Source of the DNA: Gonium pectorale | Lineage: Eukaryota > Chlorophyta > Chlorophyceae > Chlamydomonadales > Volvocaceae | NCBI GenBank assembly: GCA_001584585.1 | Contig: LSYV01000012.1 | Span: forward strand, 1,763,306-1,788,745 | Length of the DNA: 25,440 nucleotides | Reading direction: 5' to 3' | Part shown: positions 8,091 through 18,794 of the stretch, in pieces | Layout of the letters: every line of letters starts with the position of its first letter | How positions within the stretch are numbered: position 1 is the stretch's first letter | Notes under the pieces: generated by a model | What the model was told of the DNA's origin: nothing | The model's input: only the letters and a program-made list of their open reading frames with translations | Databases searched by the model: none | Translations under genes and position numbers: made by a program

Positions 8091-10006
8091 CCTTCCGCCT
8101 TTCCTCTTGGACACTATTGCTTCACGCTCATGTTGCTGCAGCTTTGAAAGGGGGCGGCAGGCGGCGTCATTTTGCCTGGGATTTAATCACATCATATACC
8201 TTCGTGACAAAGTACCGGTGGTGCGCCAGCGGCGCAGGCCCGCAGCGCCACCCGTTTGGTTTGCCATCGCCTTCCGTCGCTTCCTAGTGCGACGGCGCTT
8301 GTCCCACAGCTCCGCAAAGTGAACACAAGATGTACAGTTGTCACAGGGCACTGCCTCGATTGCGTACGTGCCCTCACCACGAGCAAGGTTTCGATGAAAC
8401 CTCAGAGAGTCCCAGATATCCGACAGCCAGCTGGGTCTTGTTCGCCGGCATGGCGCCAGGGGGCATGGCAGCCACCGACAAGAAGTACGAAACGGGGTCC
8501 AACACGGCTCCCGCACCGTCCCTTTTCCCAGTAGCCCTTCCAATCCGCCCCAAGGGATGGCCCATCCGCAGAAATACGCCAGTTGGGCGTTGGCCCGTAC
8601 CTCCGTACCAAGCTTAGCGTACAAGGCCATGTCACACACCTACAGGCCGCAAACCTCGACTACAGGCTGCAAACGTCTACTACCCCGAACTCCCCAGGCT
8701 CGTGGGCAGGGCATGCGCCAGGCCGTCAGCAATGGCAGGCCCGCAACGGCATCGCTGCGTGCGCGGGCGATAGATAACGGCCCACTGCAACTCCCTCAGC
8801 ACCATCATCAAACGGGCAAGCAGCACGGGATTCAAAATCATCAACGGCAGCACGGCGAGATATGTGCTTCTTCAGCAAGATGGCCTCGGTCAAACCAATT
8901 TGAGGACTCGCAAATACCAGCGCTCATCGCTATCGCCCGCCCACGCCGCCGTTCCTCTCCCACCAATTGTAGCACAGGCCCGGGAATGCGGCCGCCCGGC
9001 GAACCCTCACCCGCCTCCATCATGCGGCTGGCACGGTCTGTCCTTACCACAGTCAGTCTTTACTCGAATGATGGATAAGCTTGTAGACAGGTAATCTTCA
9101 CTTCCGTTCAAGGATACCAGCGAGATTATCGGCGAGACCATGCACCGCCAGTGCGCTAACAACGGTTGCCGCCCAACCCATACGATGTGCAGTCACGACT
9201 GCTGCAACTGACAGTCCGTCCTCTTCATCCCTCTCGTCACGTATCCATCCTCGACTCTCATAATCTACTTCGGGCCGTCTCGCCCCGCCACCGCTCCTCA
9301 TCCCCTCAGCGTTTCTGGTTGAGCCGTCGAGCCAAGCCCATTCTCCAACCCTTGCCTCCAGCCCGCCGCCGTCTCCCTCCCTCGCATGCAGCCCAACGGC
9401 GGCGCCGTCTGAGGCCCAGGAGCTTTTCATGTGCCGCAAGCGGCCTGTCCACTCTCCGAGAGCCTCTGTCACCATCTTAAAGTCAGCATACGGCAACCTT
9501 CGTAATAACGACGCTGTTCGCACGCCTCAACTACCTAAATACAGCGTTAGCAACATTGATGTTCGTGGGGCTGCCATCCGCCCCATTTCCTCGCCCCGGA
9601 TACGGAGACCCCATTGCCTGCTGGCGATGCCGGTGCCGGCGCAAGCGCTGATGCTCGCTGTTCCAGCTGGTCCCGCCGTGCCTGCGCTTGTATGGTTGAG
9701 GCGGCGCCAACAGCAGCACCCTATGTCCAAGCTTGGAGGCAGCTCTCACCAGCCAAGCTGCGACAGATGCATTCCTAGCCTCCAACCCTCAAGAGGCCGC
9801 CGACGGCGAGGATGGCGAGCTGCGCCTGGGCGGGAGCTGCTATCCACATGTCTGGCGCCCGAGAAAGCGCTGTCGGGCCCACCTTGTCCTTGCCACAATG
9901 CGCGCCACAGGGCGGCATCACAGGGCGGCTCTTAAGGCAGGCGGCCCACCGTCTCTGTGCACCGTTTAGACCACGCCAGCCTCCAAGCCGGTGCTCCACG
10001 GCGCCT
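8091..10006. other. convergent intergenic region and likely 3' region of the GNAT gene
   Basis: It lies between the ends of the plus-strand lumenal gene and the minus-strand GNAT gene. A minus-strand frame with an ATG near 8627 runs to 8187 and contains CDNCTSC followed by a basic block (DKRRRTRKRRK), but its codon use is not typical and two other frames across it are also open, so it is not called a gene. No TTACA (minus-strand TGTAA) was seen by eye between 8041 and 10006, leaving the GNAT 3' end undefined. Confidence 0.35.
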
Positions 10007-13000
10007 CTACGCCGCCGCCGCTGCTGCCACGGCGGATGCGGGCGCGACCAGGAGCACCGTCTGCCCCAGCTTGGACGCGGCCTCGTAGCGGCAGTCGTTC
10101 GAGTGCTCCAGGAAGCCGCAGCTGTGGTACAGGCCGAACGCCACCTGCGAAGGCGCCGGGCGCAGTGGAGGCAGGCGCGATTGAGGTTGGTGAGGAGCCG
10201 TGTCGTTGGTATGGACGCACCTACAGTATGCTGCTCATCAGTCATCGCTCAGATTGCCCACGGACTGAGTAACCCCTTCCCGCCCCTAGCAAAGGCCGGT
10301 GCCTTGGCCCCGGCGCAGGCAAACAACGGTTTGGGGCCGGCGCCCCTCGTTGCAATCCACGCAAGCCCCTCGCCTCCCCACAGTGTGTTCCCGCCACACA
10401 CTTGCTTCCTACACAGCCTTCTCCTCCCCTCCCCTCGCCATTGCCGGCGCACCCCGGCTCGGGGGACGGCGCACCTCGTTGTCCGCCTCTACGTGTGTGT
10501 ACATGCCGGTGGCGCCCCACAGCCGCACTGCGCGCGCCATGGCCGTCAGCATGATGCCGCGTCCCAGCCCCTGCCCGCGCACGTCCTCGCGGACCACCAC
10601 GTTGAGCAGGTAGCAGCCGTGGGGGTCGTCCTGGAAGCAGAGGTTGGGGGAGTATTAGATTGGTGAGAACGGCATGGCACCGGGTCATGCGGACGGGTGG
10701 GCAGGGGCGCAACAGACGCAAACAAACCATGATCGCGATGCACCTGGTGCAGCGCAGTATGCATGGGCGCGGAAGGTAGACGGCATTGGAGCAGGCAGAG
10801 TGAAACAAGAGGCCAAAGCAAGGGACGTTGCCGCTCTTCGACTGAGTGGATGTCCGCCGGACCTCGCACCCCAAGAACCAGCCTCCATCCAAAGCGCACC
10901 TGTGGGACACCGTGGGGGTGTGTGCCGGTGAGGGCGCAGGGCGTCCGCAGGTCGATGCACGCAAGCACGGCGCCCGTGGAGGCGTCGACGGCCACCTGCG
11001 ATGGGTGGCGTGGGGTGTGGGGGAAAGCAGGCTGCTGGAAAAAGAAGCTTGAGGCGCACGCGTGTGCCCAACCCCGAACGCCGCCCCGAGCTTCCACGAC
11101 CCCTGAGCAAAGGTATGTCCTGTTGTGCCATACAAAGAGATCGCGATCTCCAAGGCCCACAGCAGCCTCGTGGCGGGTTTGGGGTAGTGCGGGTGGCCGG
11201 GTGCGGGGAAGAGTGGCACGGCGTGGTGCCGCGGGGTGTGAATCTGGACTGATGGATGACGAGAACAAGAAAAGGCTGGAGGGGTGGACGGAGTGCAAGC
11301 CGCCAACACGCTAGGTGCCGTCAGGAACAAGCGTGGAGCGCCACACGGTGCAAGGGTGGGGGTACGCAGCACGCGGCGCGGTCACGGCACCCTGCGCCAC
11401 TGGCCTCTAGCAGCGGGTGGCTCTTAGAAGAGAATGATATTGTGGAGCGTAGGAGCAAGCGGCTGGCTCCCCCTCCCCTCCTTCTCTGGCCGCACCGGCG
11501 TGAAGCTCGGCCGCAGGCAGCGAACAGGCAGGCCCTCCGGAGCGGGGTTGCGTGGGGCTCCCCATGGCACTCCAACCATTCCCGTCCCGCGCCCGTGTGC
11601 CCGTGTGCGCGGTGCACCCGACGATGCCGCGGTAAAACACCATTCTCACTCTCTCTCATTGCTGTCTTCCGCCTGCCTATGCCGGCCTCCCGGCCTACCC
11701 CGGGCGACCCCAGCCCTCGGCCCCACTCTCCCCGATGCCCAGCCCAGCCCATGCAGCCCTGCCGCCGGTTCCCACCTGGCGCAACGAGAAGATTGCTTCA
11801 TTTTCAAGCTAATGTGGTCACTCCCTCTTTCGCCAACCCGTCCACAACTCCCACGGCCCCCAATCCCATGCTTCCGCACCAGGCATTCTGAGTAGGGCGT
11901 GCCCGCCTTGGACATGATGGTGGTCCGCTGCTGCAGCGACTCCACCTCCTGCTCCGCAAACTTCTTCTTTAGGGAGCCCACGAAGCGGGACCGATTCTCC
12001 TGCGCGCCAAGTGGCAGGATGAAGAACAGGCGCTGGGCGGCGGACGGACTACATTTGGGCCCGGGCGCGGCAGACCAAGCCCCGCGATAGAAGTGGGAAG
12101 AGGAAAAAGCCGTTTTTGGTGGATGCTGGAGACTAAGGGCATGCGAGCGGTATTCCACCATTTCCACGGGCACATGGCAAGAGACCAAGATCTGCCCGAG
12201 TCTCCAGGCAGATTGAGTGGGCCCTGCGCTACGGTCATGTGCGCCTGCTTGCCCACTCCCTCGGCGCGCACGTGCACGCTATTGCCACCTACAGGCCCCT
12301 GCAGTGCAGAAGCAAGCGGCTCCCGTGCTACATCTCCCGTGCTCCATGAGCCTCCATTGCTGCCAGCCCTTGGGGCCGTCTGACATGCAGGCCCACGCGC
12401 AGCCACTAGCTGCAGGGCCACTAACTCTCCGCTCCCGCATCTGCTCCCACAGCTACATGCCATGGCACCGCACTACTCGGGTTGAGCTACTGCATTTGCG
12501 CTGGTTTCCTGTGCTCGTCACCGCCCCTTTCATTGCTGCCCGCCCGCCTCATCCCTTTCCCCTCACCGCATAGTATGCCTCCGCGCGCAGCTGCGCCACC
12601 TGCTGCAGCTCTTCCCGCGCACGTATCCTCCGTACATGTACGGCGAGGCCATCCCGCGACGTGAACGACACCTGAGCGTCCACGCCAGCCCCCGCCTCCG
12701 CCTCTGCCGACGCGGCCGCGCACACGGGCGGCAGCGGCAGCACCCTGCCTCGCCGGACGCTGCTAAGCTTTCTCGCGGGCTGCGGAGCCGGCGCCGGGGG
12801 GCAGCTTGGCGCGGGGCTGGGCGGCAGCGCCGGTGCGTGACTCGGCAGCGCGCGGCTGGAGGCGGTTAGCATAGCCTGCGGCTGGAGGAGGTCCAGCCTG
12901 CGTTTCCTCGAGGCCCGCGGCGCAGTAGCCCGGAATGCCCAGGCAAGCGGCCCGAGGGAGAGGGGAGCAGGGGGGCTGGCAAAGCTGCTCACGCTGTCCC

Positions 13001-13217
13001 AGCGGCAGGCATCATTGGCCTCGGCTGATGAGCTGGTCCCTGCGCAGCCCACTGGCCCGCAAAGAGCGCCCGGCCCGATTGCATACGGGGCCGCACGTAA
13101 CGCGAGGTGTCCTGGAAACTTGGTCGTGTTCTGTCGCAGGAGGAGCAGGCCTTTGTCGTTGTTTCGGCTGTGCGACGAGCTGCTAAAGCTGCTGCCCATT
13201 CCCTGCAAGAGAGCCAT
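10007..13217 (-). CDS. GNAT-family N-acetyltransferase, probably plastid-targeted (5 exons)
   Basis: GNAT enzymes move the acetyl group of acetyl-CoA to an amine. Exons on the minus strand are 13217-12567, 11999-11880, 10995-10900, 10630-10475 and 10144-10007 (386 residues). All introns are phase 0 with GT-AG ends, and the domain reads through every junction. Residues 183-217 hold VSFTSRDGLAVHVRRIRARE and the first helix. Exon 2 carries FVGSLKKKFAEQEVESLQQR. Exons 2-3 join as ECL|VAVDASTGAVLACIDL. Exon 4 has the acetyl-CoA loop VVVREDVRGQGLGRG (R-G-Q-G-L-G at 307-312) and MYTHVEADNE. Exon 5 begins VAFGLYHSCGF, the usual N..A..LY...GF motif. The first 180 residues are Ser/Ala/Pro/Arg-rich with a transit-peptide-like start (MALLQGMGSSFSSSS), hence plastid targeting by inference. 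The frame is open 60 bases upstream of this first ATG but offers only a TTG. The substrate is unknown. Confidence 0.82.
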
Positions 13218-13275
13218 TATTTCCGGGTTCAGCGCGTCAGCGAGCCCAGCGGCGCGGCGAGTGCGCGGCGAGGCC

Positions 13276-13283
13276 AATAAATA
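13276..13283 (-). promoter_or_regulatory. TATA-like element of the GNAT gene
   Basis: The minus strand reads CCTATTTATTGG, ending 58 bases before the ATG at 13217. The spacing fits a TATA box with a leader of roughly 30 bases. Confidence 0.3.
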
Positions 13284-14393
13284 GGGCTCAGTTTTGGCTC
13301 TCGCATACCTGGCGCAACATGGCGCAACACCAGGCTACTTAGCGAACATATAGCCCATACAGGCTTGTGTCACGTGTATCCACGCTTCCGTTGTACCGTT
13401 TCCTGGCTTCCAATGGTTGGAACTGGAAGCAATGGCAAGTCAAAATCACTGTAACCCTTGATGCACGTGGTATCCCTGGGTATGGAAAACTTGCACACAG
13501 TGCCGTACGCCGTACCCATACTGTCAGTCGTAAGCGACGCGGTTCCCGATCTATACAGACCATGTGGCCCATCTGCTCGTTGCTCGCGGCCTCCTTTGCC
13601 CTTGGGCTTGCCATTTAGTGAAAGCCTCGGACCCCTCTCCTCTTGGCAGGCGTTCATGCGATTCCCGCCGAAGCTCCTTGGTTGGGTAGGGTTGGGTCCA
13701 TCGAACCAGACTTACGGGAAGCGCCCTTAAGTAGGGCAGGGTAGGGGTGAAATATGTATGCGTGAGGAAGGCCATCTGACTTCAGCACCCGCCAGTGGCC
13801 GTACCCATCATTGATACCGAGGCTAGCCGTGGAGGCCGTGGGCGCTGCTGACATGTTGAAGTACAAGTGCAATGCTAGTGAGTCTCCAGCGAGAACGAAA
13901 GGGTGCATAGCAAGATTGAGCCACACTCATGGACACATCCGAAGGCGCGACCAGTACGGTGGGGTGGGGGGGGGGGGCACGGAGCGCTCGGCTTCTTTGG
14001 GCGTAGGGCATCGCAGTCACGCCGGTCACGCCGCCTGGTCCTTTGGGGCGGTGTCCCTACCTCATGCTGCGGTTCCGCACCGTGGCGTGATGCGGCAAGG
14101 TGCAGGCCTATGGGTGGGCAGTGCGCGGTGTGCACCATAATGATGACACGCGCACCAAACTCGCGTATATCAAGATGCGTGACGATGTTGAATGCCAGCA
14201 ATGCCTCATGTTTAAGCCACTCCGACGCGGTCGGTTGGCGCGGGTCGGTCTGGGTCGCTTCACTTTTCTCCGAGGAACTAGTGGCCGCGCAGCGTGCCCT
14301 ACCTTACCATATATCGGCAGACGTACTTATTCATTGCAACAATCATTGGAGCCTGAGCGTGCTGAGCGCTTCTAGAAGAACAATTGACCCGCC
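13284..14393. other. divergent intergenic region between GNAT and small membrane-protein genes
   Basis: Both flanking genes point away from this 1.1 kb, so it should hold both promoters. It contains an uninterrupted run of 12 G (13966-13977) in a G-rich tract. One plus-strand frame near 14100-14375 (GVHHNDDTRTKLAYIKMRDD, CQQC) reads somewhat like protein but has no clear start or splice context and is left uncalled. Confidence 0.4.
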
Positions 14394-14684
14394 ATGGATT
14401 CGTTCCTGAAGGATGCACATGACTTTTTCAATGGTCCTCAAGGGCCCACCGCTGTCGCGACAATCCTGATCGCTCTGGGTCTGCTGGCCATCCTGCGCTA
14501 CTTGTCCCGCGCTGGCGGCGTAGGCAGCTCTAAGCGTGCGTCGGCGCCGAAAGTGACGTCAGTGACCTCTAGCGCTAAAGCCGCGGCCCCGGCAGCGGCT
14601 AGATCAGCAACGGCGAAGGCGGGGGATGGCGATGACGACGAGGATGAGGGCAAGGCGACGCGGCGCGCGCGGCGCTATGCATGA
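14394..14684 (+). CDS. small single-span membrane protein with charge-block tail
   Basis: A single uninterrupted exon of 96 codons with a true ATG (GACCCGCCATGGATTCG). The N-terminus MDSFLKDAHDFFNGPQGP is short and mildly acidic. A hydrophobic segment AVATILIALGLLAILRYL (residues 20-37) is long enough for one membrane span and is followed by Ser/Arg/Lys, an Ala-rich stretch (AAAPAAARSATA), an acidic cluster DGDDDEDE and a terminal basic block RRARRYA. Basic residues after the span suggest the C-terminal side faces the cytosol or stroma (positive-inside rule). GC-rich third positions and frame integrity support coding. I do not recognise the family; no function is proposed. It is divergent from the GNAT gene. 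Confidence 0.65.
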   Translation: MDSFLKDAHDFFNGPQGPTAVATILIALGLLAILRYLSRAGGVGSSKRASAPKVTSVTSSAKAAAPAAARSATAKAGDGDDDEDEGKATRRARRYA

Positions 14685-16150
14685 GGAAGGACTTTGGCGG
14701 ACGGGCGTGGCCAGGTCTGCAAATGCAGTTTGGCGCGGATGGAGAAGGGCTGCAGTGTGACCGAGGGCGTGCCGCTCGCCCCGGGGCGCACGGGCCCGTA
14801 ATGTAGACAGTGTAGACCCCTTAGTGGCAACGAAACGGATGCGGAAATGCACTCGTGGAGGAGGCAGGCGGGAGGACAGGAGGCCACGGAGGCGGCAGCG
14901 GCACCCTGGGACGCGTGCGACGCTGGAACAGCTGTCTGCTGGGTTGAGCGGGTGCGGCATTCACGGTTGCCTGCGGCTCTGAATGGCCTGGCGGCGCTTG
15001 ACGCATCTGCAAACAGTGATTTAGGGCAGCGCTCGTCCGGTTGTTTGCTGGCCCCCTCAGGCCCTGGACTGATGGCGGCTGGGTGCTCCGGAGAAGAATG
15101 GAGCGCCTGGATGATAACGGGCTTACGATTCTGTTTGTATGGTGCTGCCCCGTATAGGGCCCCACTGCATTCGGCTTTCGCCTTGTTTTTGGCCGGCGTG
15201 GGTGCACGGGGCATTGCTGTGCACCATCATGCTGACTCATCAAGCCGGTCAGGGCCGTTCAGACCAATGTCGAAGTGGAAGTGGTTGCCATTTGCCTTCA
15301 TGCCGAGGCGAGGTGCAGGCTTGTGAGTTAGCTGGCTGGCCTGAGGGCTGCTCAGCGGCTGCGAGGCTGGGATGGGTGCTGTGTGGTAGCGGTTCTCTCT
15401 GACGCATGACCTTGACCATTTCCCTGCTTCATGAAGAGTCGGGCATGAGTGGCTGCATGGCATGCGTGTCTGGCCCCTTCACCACCCGTCCTACTGATGA
15501 GCGCAGAAGAGTGTGTGTGTCTCTGTCAGTGCCGGTAGTCTGCAGCGACCAGGTCGTGCCGCGTGCCGCGAGGGGTGTCTCTTGGGATCCCCACGCGTGT
15601 GGGCTGTGTGTCTGATGGCTATGCGGTCGCGAGCACGGAACTGCTTCGCAAATGTGTAGGAAACGGCATTTGCGCGGCGGCTGTTGTAGATAACGCGGGG
15701 GCCGTGGTAGCTGGACAGCGGCCCTGCCCGGAGGGACCTCCCTACCAGGTCAGGATGGGGCCAGTCAGGCCTTGCTGTTGATTACCCCGCCTTCAAGTTT
15801 TGCCAAGAGGTTTGAATGACAGCATGCCATACAGCAGTCGCATGGCGGTCGTGAGACGAGTGTCGCGGAGTTGACGCGCCGCGAAAGGCTGTTTATGGCG
15901 TGGCGTGAAGGGTGAGCGGGAGCTTGGGTGCGCGGCCGGCTATGCCACCGGCCGGGGGATGCAGTTGCGGCCATTGGCCGTCATCGTACCGATATGGTCG
16001 GGGCGCGATTGCCGAGTGGAGTGGGCTGGAGGAAGGGCCGGCGAGAGTACTTGAGGTCAGCTGAGGAGAAGTGCCAAAACCAGCGCCGGGGAATGTGTAC
16101 GGGGCGGAGCGCGGTGGCCCATACCGCGCCATGTAATGCTTCGGGCAACG
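14685..16150 (+). other. probable 3' untranslated region of the small membrane-protein gene
   Basis: No coding frame is supported. The first TGTAA after the stop is at 16132-16136, with further ones at 16300 and 16377, giving a 3' region of about 1.45 kb or more. GTGTGTGTCTCTGTCAGTGC-type G/T-rich sequence near 15511 fits that reading. Confidence 0.35.
16132..16136 (+). terminator. candidate TGTAA poly(A) signal
   Basis: TGTAA in CGCCATGTAATGC is the first occurrence after the stop at 14684; 16300-16304 and 16377-16381 are alternatives. Confidence 0.35.
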
Positions 16151-16885
16151 GTCAACGCTGCATTCGTACACCTTGTCGTTACATTAAGCCAGTTTTGCTT
16201 CTCAGGACGCGTGCGTATGTGTCCGCCGGAGGTTGTTCTTCGTCCCACGCTCCAAAGATGGGCTGCCAGCTACCAACCTCCCTTTCGTATACGCCCCCAT
16301 GTAAGCCGCAGTCCGTATTCTAACGTACAGCCACGCAGTGGGGACATGACTCATGGGTGTGCAAGGTCTGCACATGTGTAAGACCGAATGAAGCCATCCC
16401 GTTCAGGCAGTGGCCCTCGACCCTGAGCTCTCTGATCCGTGTGGAAGAAGAGAGGGCGTGACTCAATGTGACATTTGCCTATGTATGCGAGTACGTCAAG
16501 GTGTCAAGACTGAAACACGGTGGAACATGGAGTAGTCCAATCATGCGAGGTATCCGAAATGCGCTACGTCCGCCAGCGGCAATGGGTCTGACGCGAATAA
16601 TGGAACACCAACACCATGAAATGGCAACCGCTATTGCTACAGTGCCATTGCCGTACCGTGACCGTCACCCCACCAAATCCCAAAGTTTGACCGGTCGTTT
16701 ATTCGTTTACCCAAACCAGTATCCCGTCAGGGCCCCTCACGTGCGCCCTTGCTCGCCGGCGCATGGTTGTCGCGTCAAGCCGCCCTCTCCCACATGACCG
16801 GGCGGGCTGCTGGGCCCCTCATCACCGACAAGCGTGCACGAAAGTCATACGGCAGCGGGCGCAGGAGGAGCCGCGGCTGCTGCCT
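16151..16885. other. intergenic stretch, no gene seen
   Basis: Two further TGTAA motifs (16300, 16377) occur near its left end. No frame has recognisable motifs and no repeat was noticed. Confidence 0.3.
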
Positions 16886-17124
16886 CTAGCCGCCCTGGCG
16901 ACCGTCCTCAGCTGCTTTATTGACGAGGCCGGGCTGCGGCCTCTGCGCTGACCGGGTCACCCGAGCGCGGCCCCAGCCTCCCTCAATGATCTCAATGACC
17001 CTGTTTAGACGCCGGCACGGAGCCGTTGCCAGCTGACAGGCACAGTCCATCGACGGGGCTTGGCAGCCCTCCCTAATCACGGGGCACAGCACGTCCAGGA
17101 AGTCAACGCCGAAGATCTGATGAC
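16886..17124 (-). CDS. possible terminal exon of an unrecognised gene
   Basis: On the minus strand a pyrimidine-rich tract ends in CCTCCCCAG (acceptor at 17126-17125). The following frame reads HQIFGVDFLDVLCPVIREGC, then LNRVIEIIEGGWGRARV, and stops with TAG at 16888-16886. An upstream exon could end at a GGTGAGAG donor near 17,387 (VWERRRQRRALRR). The acceptor and the smooth composition favour coding, but the start of the gene is not found and no domain is recognised. A decayed transposon gene is equally possible. Confidence 0.25.
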
Positions 17125-17725
17125 CTGGGGAGGATGGGACGGGGAGCGGAGGGAACGAGTCGGAGGGGTGGATAGGCACGGAGGAACCCCGCAGCCCGGG
17201 CAAGCTCAGGTGGAAGGCTCCCAAACTGCGCCCGCCTGCGCTTGCCCCGCACTGCGATGGCCCCCGAGCTCTCGGACCGGCCCTCTCGGACCGGCCCTCC
17301 CCGGGCGCCCCCAGGTACATCACATCCCGCTGTTCATCCCGCCGTTGCCCCAGCGCATCACGCGTCTCCAGCTCTCACCCTCCGCAGAGCGCGCCGCTGC
17401 CGCCTGCGCTCCCAGACCGGTTCAAATGTCAATGGGCGACGTCCAGACCATGCGGACTGGGGAGTGGGGACGCAGAGCCGACGCACTCAGGGCCGCGCGT
17501 CGGGTAATCAGCGGTCCCGACTCGGAAACTAGGGTTAGATGACCGCAATGGGCTGGAGACGTCCGGTGCGGCTGCCACCCGGCTGCGGGTGCTCCAGGAG
17601 GGATACCGGCACGGACGACTACACAGTGCGGCAGGCCAGGAAAGCCCTAGGCCAAGTCACAGACGCCGTGTGGCTAGAGGAGTTGCCATCGAGGCGGAGC
17701 GTCGTCTTGAGAGTTGTATTCACGG
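17125..17725. other. stretch with weak plus-strand coding signal
   Basis: Just before repeat copy B one plus-strand frame (from about 17540) contains TRLRVLQEGYRHGRLHSAAG and another DAVWLEELPSRRSVV. Both resemble fragments of element proteins, but neither has a start or a defined domain. They may be the body of the element to which the dispersed repeat belongs. Confidence 0.25.
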
Positions 17726-17848
17726 GACGGGACGAACGTCACATGTCTTGCTCTGTACCCGCCCGCCCTATTGGAAACATCGCGCCTTCGGGCATGTATG
17801 GCCGTAGAGGCGGGCTCCCTCTTTCTATGCAGGTTTCTCTTTTTTATT
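17726..17848 (+). repeat. dispersed repeat, copy B (plus orientation)
   Basis: It begins GACGGGACGAACGTCACATG, includes TACCCGCCCGCCCTATTGGAAAC and ends TTTCTCTTTTTTATT. It is clearly homologous to the minus strand of 3695-3824 but lacks the 12-base internal duplication of that copy, so it is probably closer to the ancestral form. Confidence 0.7.
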
Positions 17849-18408
17849 CAACGGCCCTGCTGTTCCGGCGGACGCGGCCTGCTGCTGCCCACCCGCTCAC
17901 AGGAAGGGCCGTCCACCCGAGTAGTACGGTTAGAGGAGATGCAGGCAAGCAGGGCCATCTAGGCCAGCGAGCGGCTTCGGCTGCGTGTCCAGTTCCTGGT
18001 CTTGCAGCCGCTGCCTTGTGTCCGCTGAGCCGGGGTGGGGCCGCGGCGGCCGGGACGCGTGGCTGCTGGAACGCTGGCCAGTCGCAGTGTCGCACTGATG
18101 CGTCCTCGGGGCTGAGCCAATCTCCTCCTGGCCCACCCTCCTCTGGCTCTACAGCTGCGGTGAGCCGCCGCCCGTGCTAGCTGCAGCTCCCATAGCAGCC
18201 CTCCCTTACAAAACCGTACAAGATCGGTGCATGCCTTGCTTCACTTCACACTCTACGCAAGAGTGTCATGTGCTAAGTTGCGCTTTCCTTTTCGGGTTCT
18301 GGGCCTTGCGGCTACATAGGACGCATCAGGGTGTTTCACCCGCTCTGCTATGGCGGGTCTGGAGCCAATCGGCTCGTGTGGCCTGCAACCCCGCTCCGGG
18401 GATCCTGC
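17849..18408. other. no gene seen; small hairpin
   Basis: No supported coding sequence. A short perfect inverted repeat (ACACTCT / AGAGTGT, 18248-18254 and 18260-18266, loop 5) is present; similar hairpins can occur by chance. Confidence 0.3.
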
Positions 18409-18513
18409 AATATGTAATATGTAATATGTAATATGTAATATGTAATATGTAATATGTAATATGTAATATGTAATATGTAATATGTAACATGTAACATGTA
18501 ACATGTAACATGT
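18409..18513 (+). repeat. heptanucleotide tandem array (AATATGT)11(AACATGT)4
   Basis: The array has fifteen units of seven bases: eleven of AATATGT then four of AACATGT, with no interruption. A single T-to-C change has spread through the right-hand units, so they arose by local duplication. Every unit junction on the plus strand forms TGTAA, the volvocine poly(A) motif. On the minus strand the unit has no stop in any frame, which produces long artificial Tyr/Ile/Leu/His frames. Confidence 0.95.
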
Positions 18514-18794
18514 AATCTGGCGGCGGCGCACGGCTCATCAGCCTTTTGCGCGGCGGTTACAGCCGTGCGAAACACAGAGTAGGGCGCTGCGGCCTCCTCC
18601 TCCTCCTCTGCGGCCGTCGGTGCCGCCAGCGCTTCATTCGCCAGCCTACGGCACTCAGCCGCCGCCTGTGCTGCCGCACCGCAGCCCAGTTGCCCCTCCA
18701 CGTTACCCTCTTCCACGCTGTCGCGTGCGCTTGCACGCACCGGCCAGGGGGAATAGAATGCCGCTGCTGGTGCCAATGCTGGTCGTCTAGCCAT
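18514..18794 (-). CDS. possible Ala/Glu-rich exon of an unrecognised gene
   Basis: From an ATG at 18794 the minus-strand frame reads MARRPALAPAAAFYSPWPVR, then GCGAAAQAAAECRRLANEAL and PTAAEEEEEAAAPYSVFRTA, up to the heptamer array. GCG/GAG-type codon use and helix-like composition resemble volvocine coding sequence. No clear splice donor lies before the array, and reading continues through it as HITYYIL-type repeats to a stop near 18348, which is unlikely to be protein. Either a donor is missed or the gene is broken by the array. A plus-strand frame overlaps but has less natural composition. Confidence 0.3.

Noticed and set aside
8187..8639. 150-residue minus-strand frame with CDNCTSC and a basic block
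   Set aside because: Codon use is not volvocine-like, several other frames are open here, and no family is recognised; mentioned only within the intergenic entry.
9098..9523. 141-residue minus-strand frame
   Set aside because: No ATG in a sensible context and no motif; more likely the 3' region of the GNAT gene.
12549..13277. Start of the GNAT gene 60 bases upstream of 13217
   Set aside because: The upstream frame begins with TTG, not ATG; the first ATG is at 13217.
13966..13977. G12 run as a G-quadruplex signal
   Set aside because: A homopolymer run in a G-rich genome, with no conserved loop structure; also prone to sequencing error.
18326..18538. Long Tyr/Ile/Leu/His-rich minus-strand frames that look like membrane repeats
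   Set aside because: They are produced by the heptamer array, which lacks stops in all minus frames.
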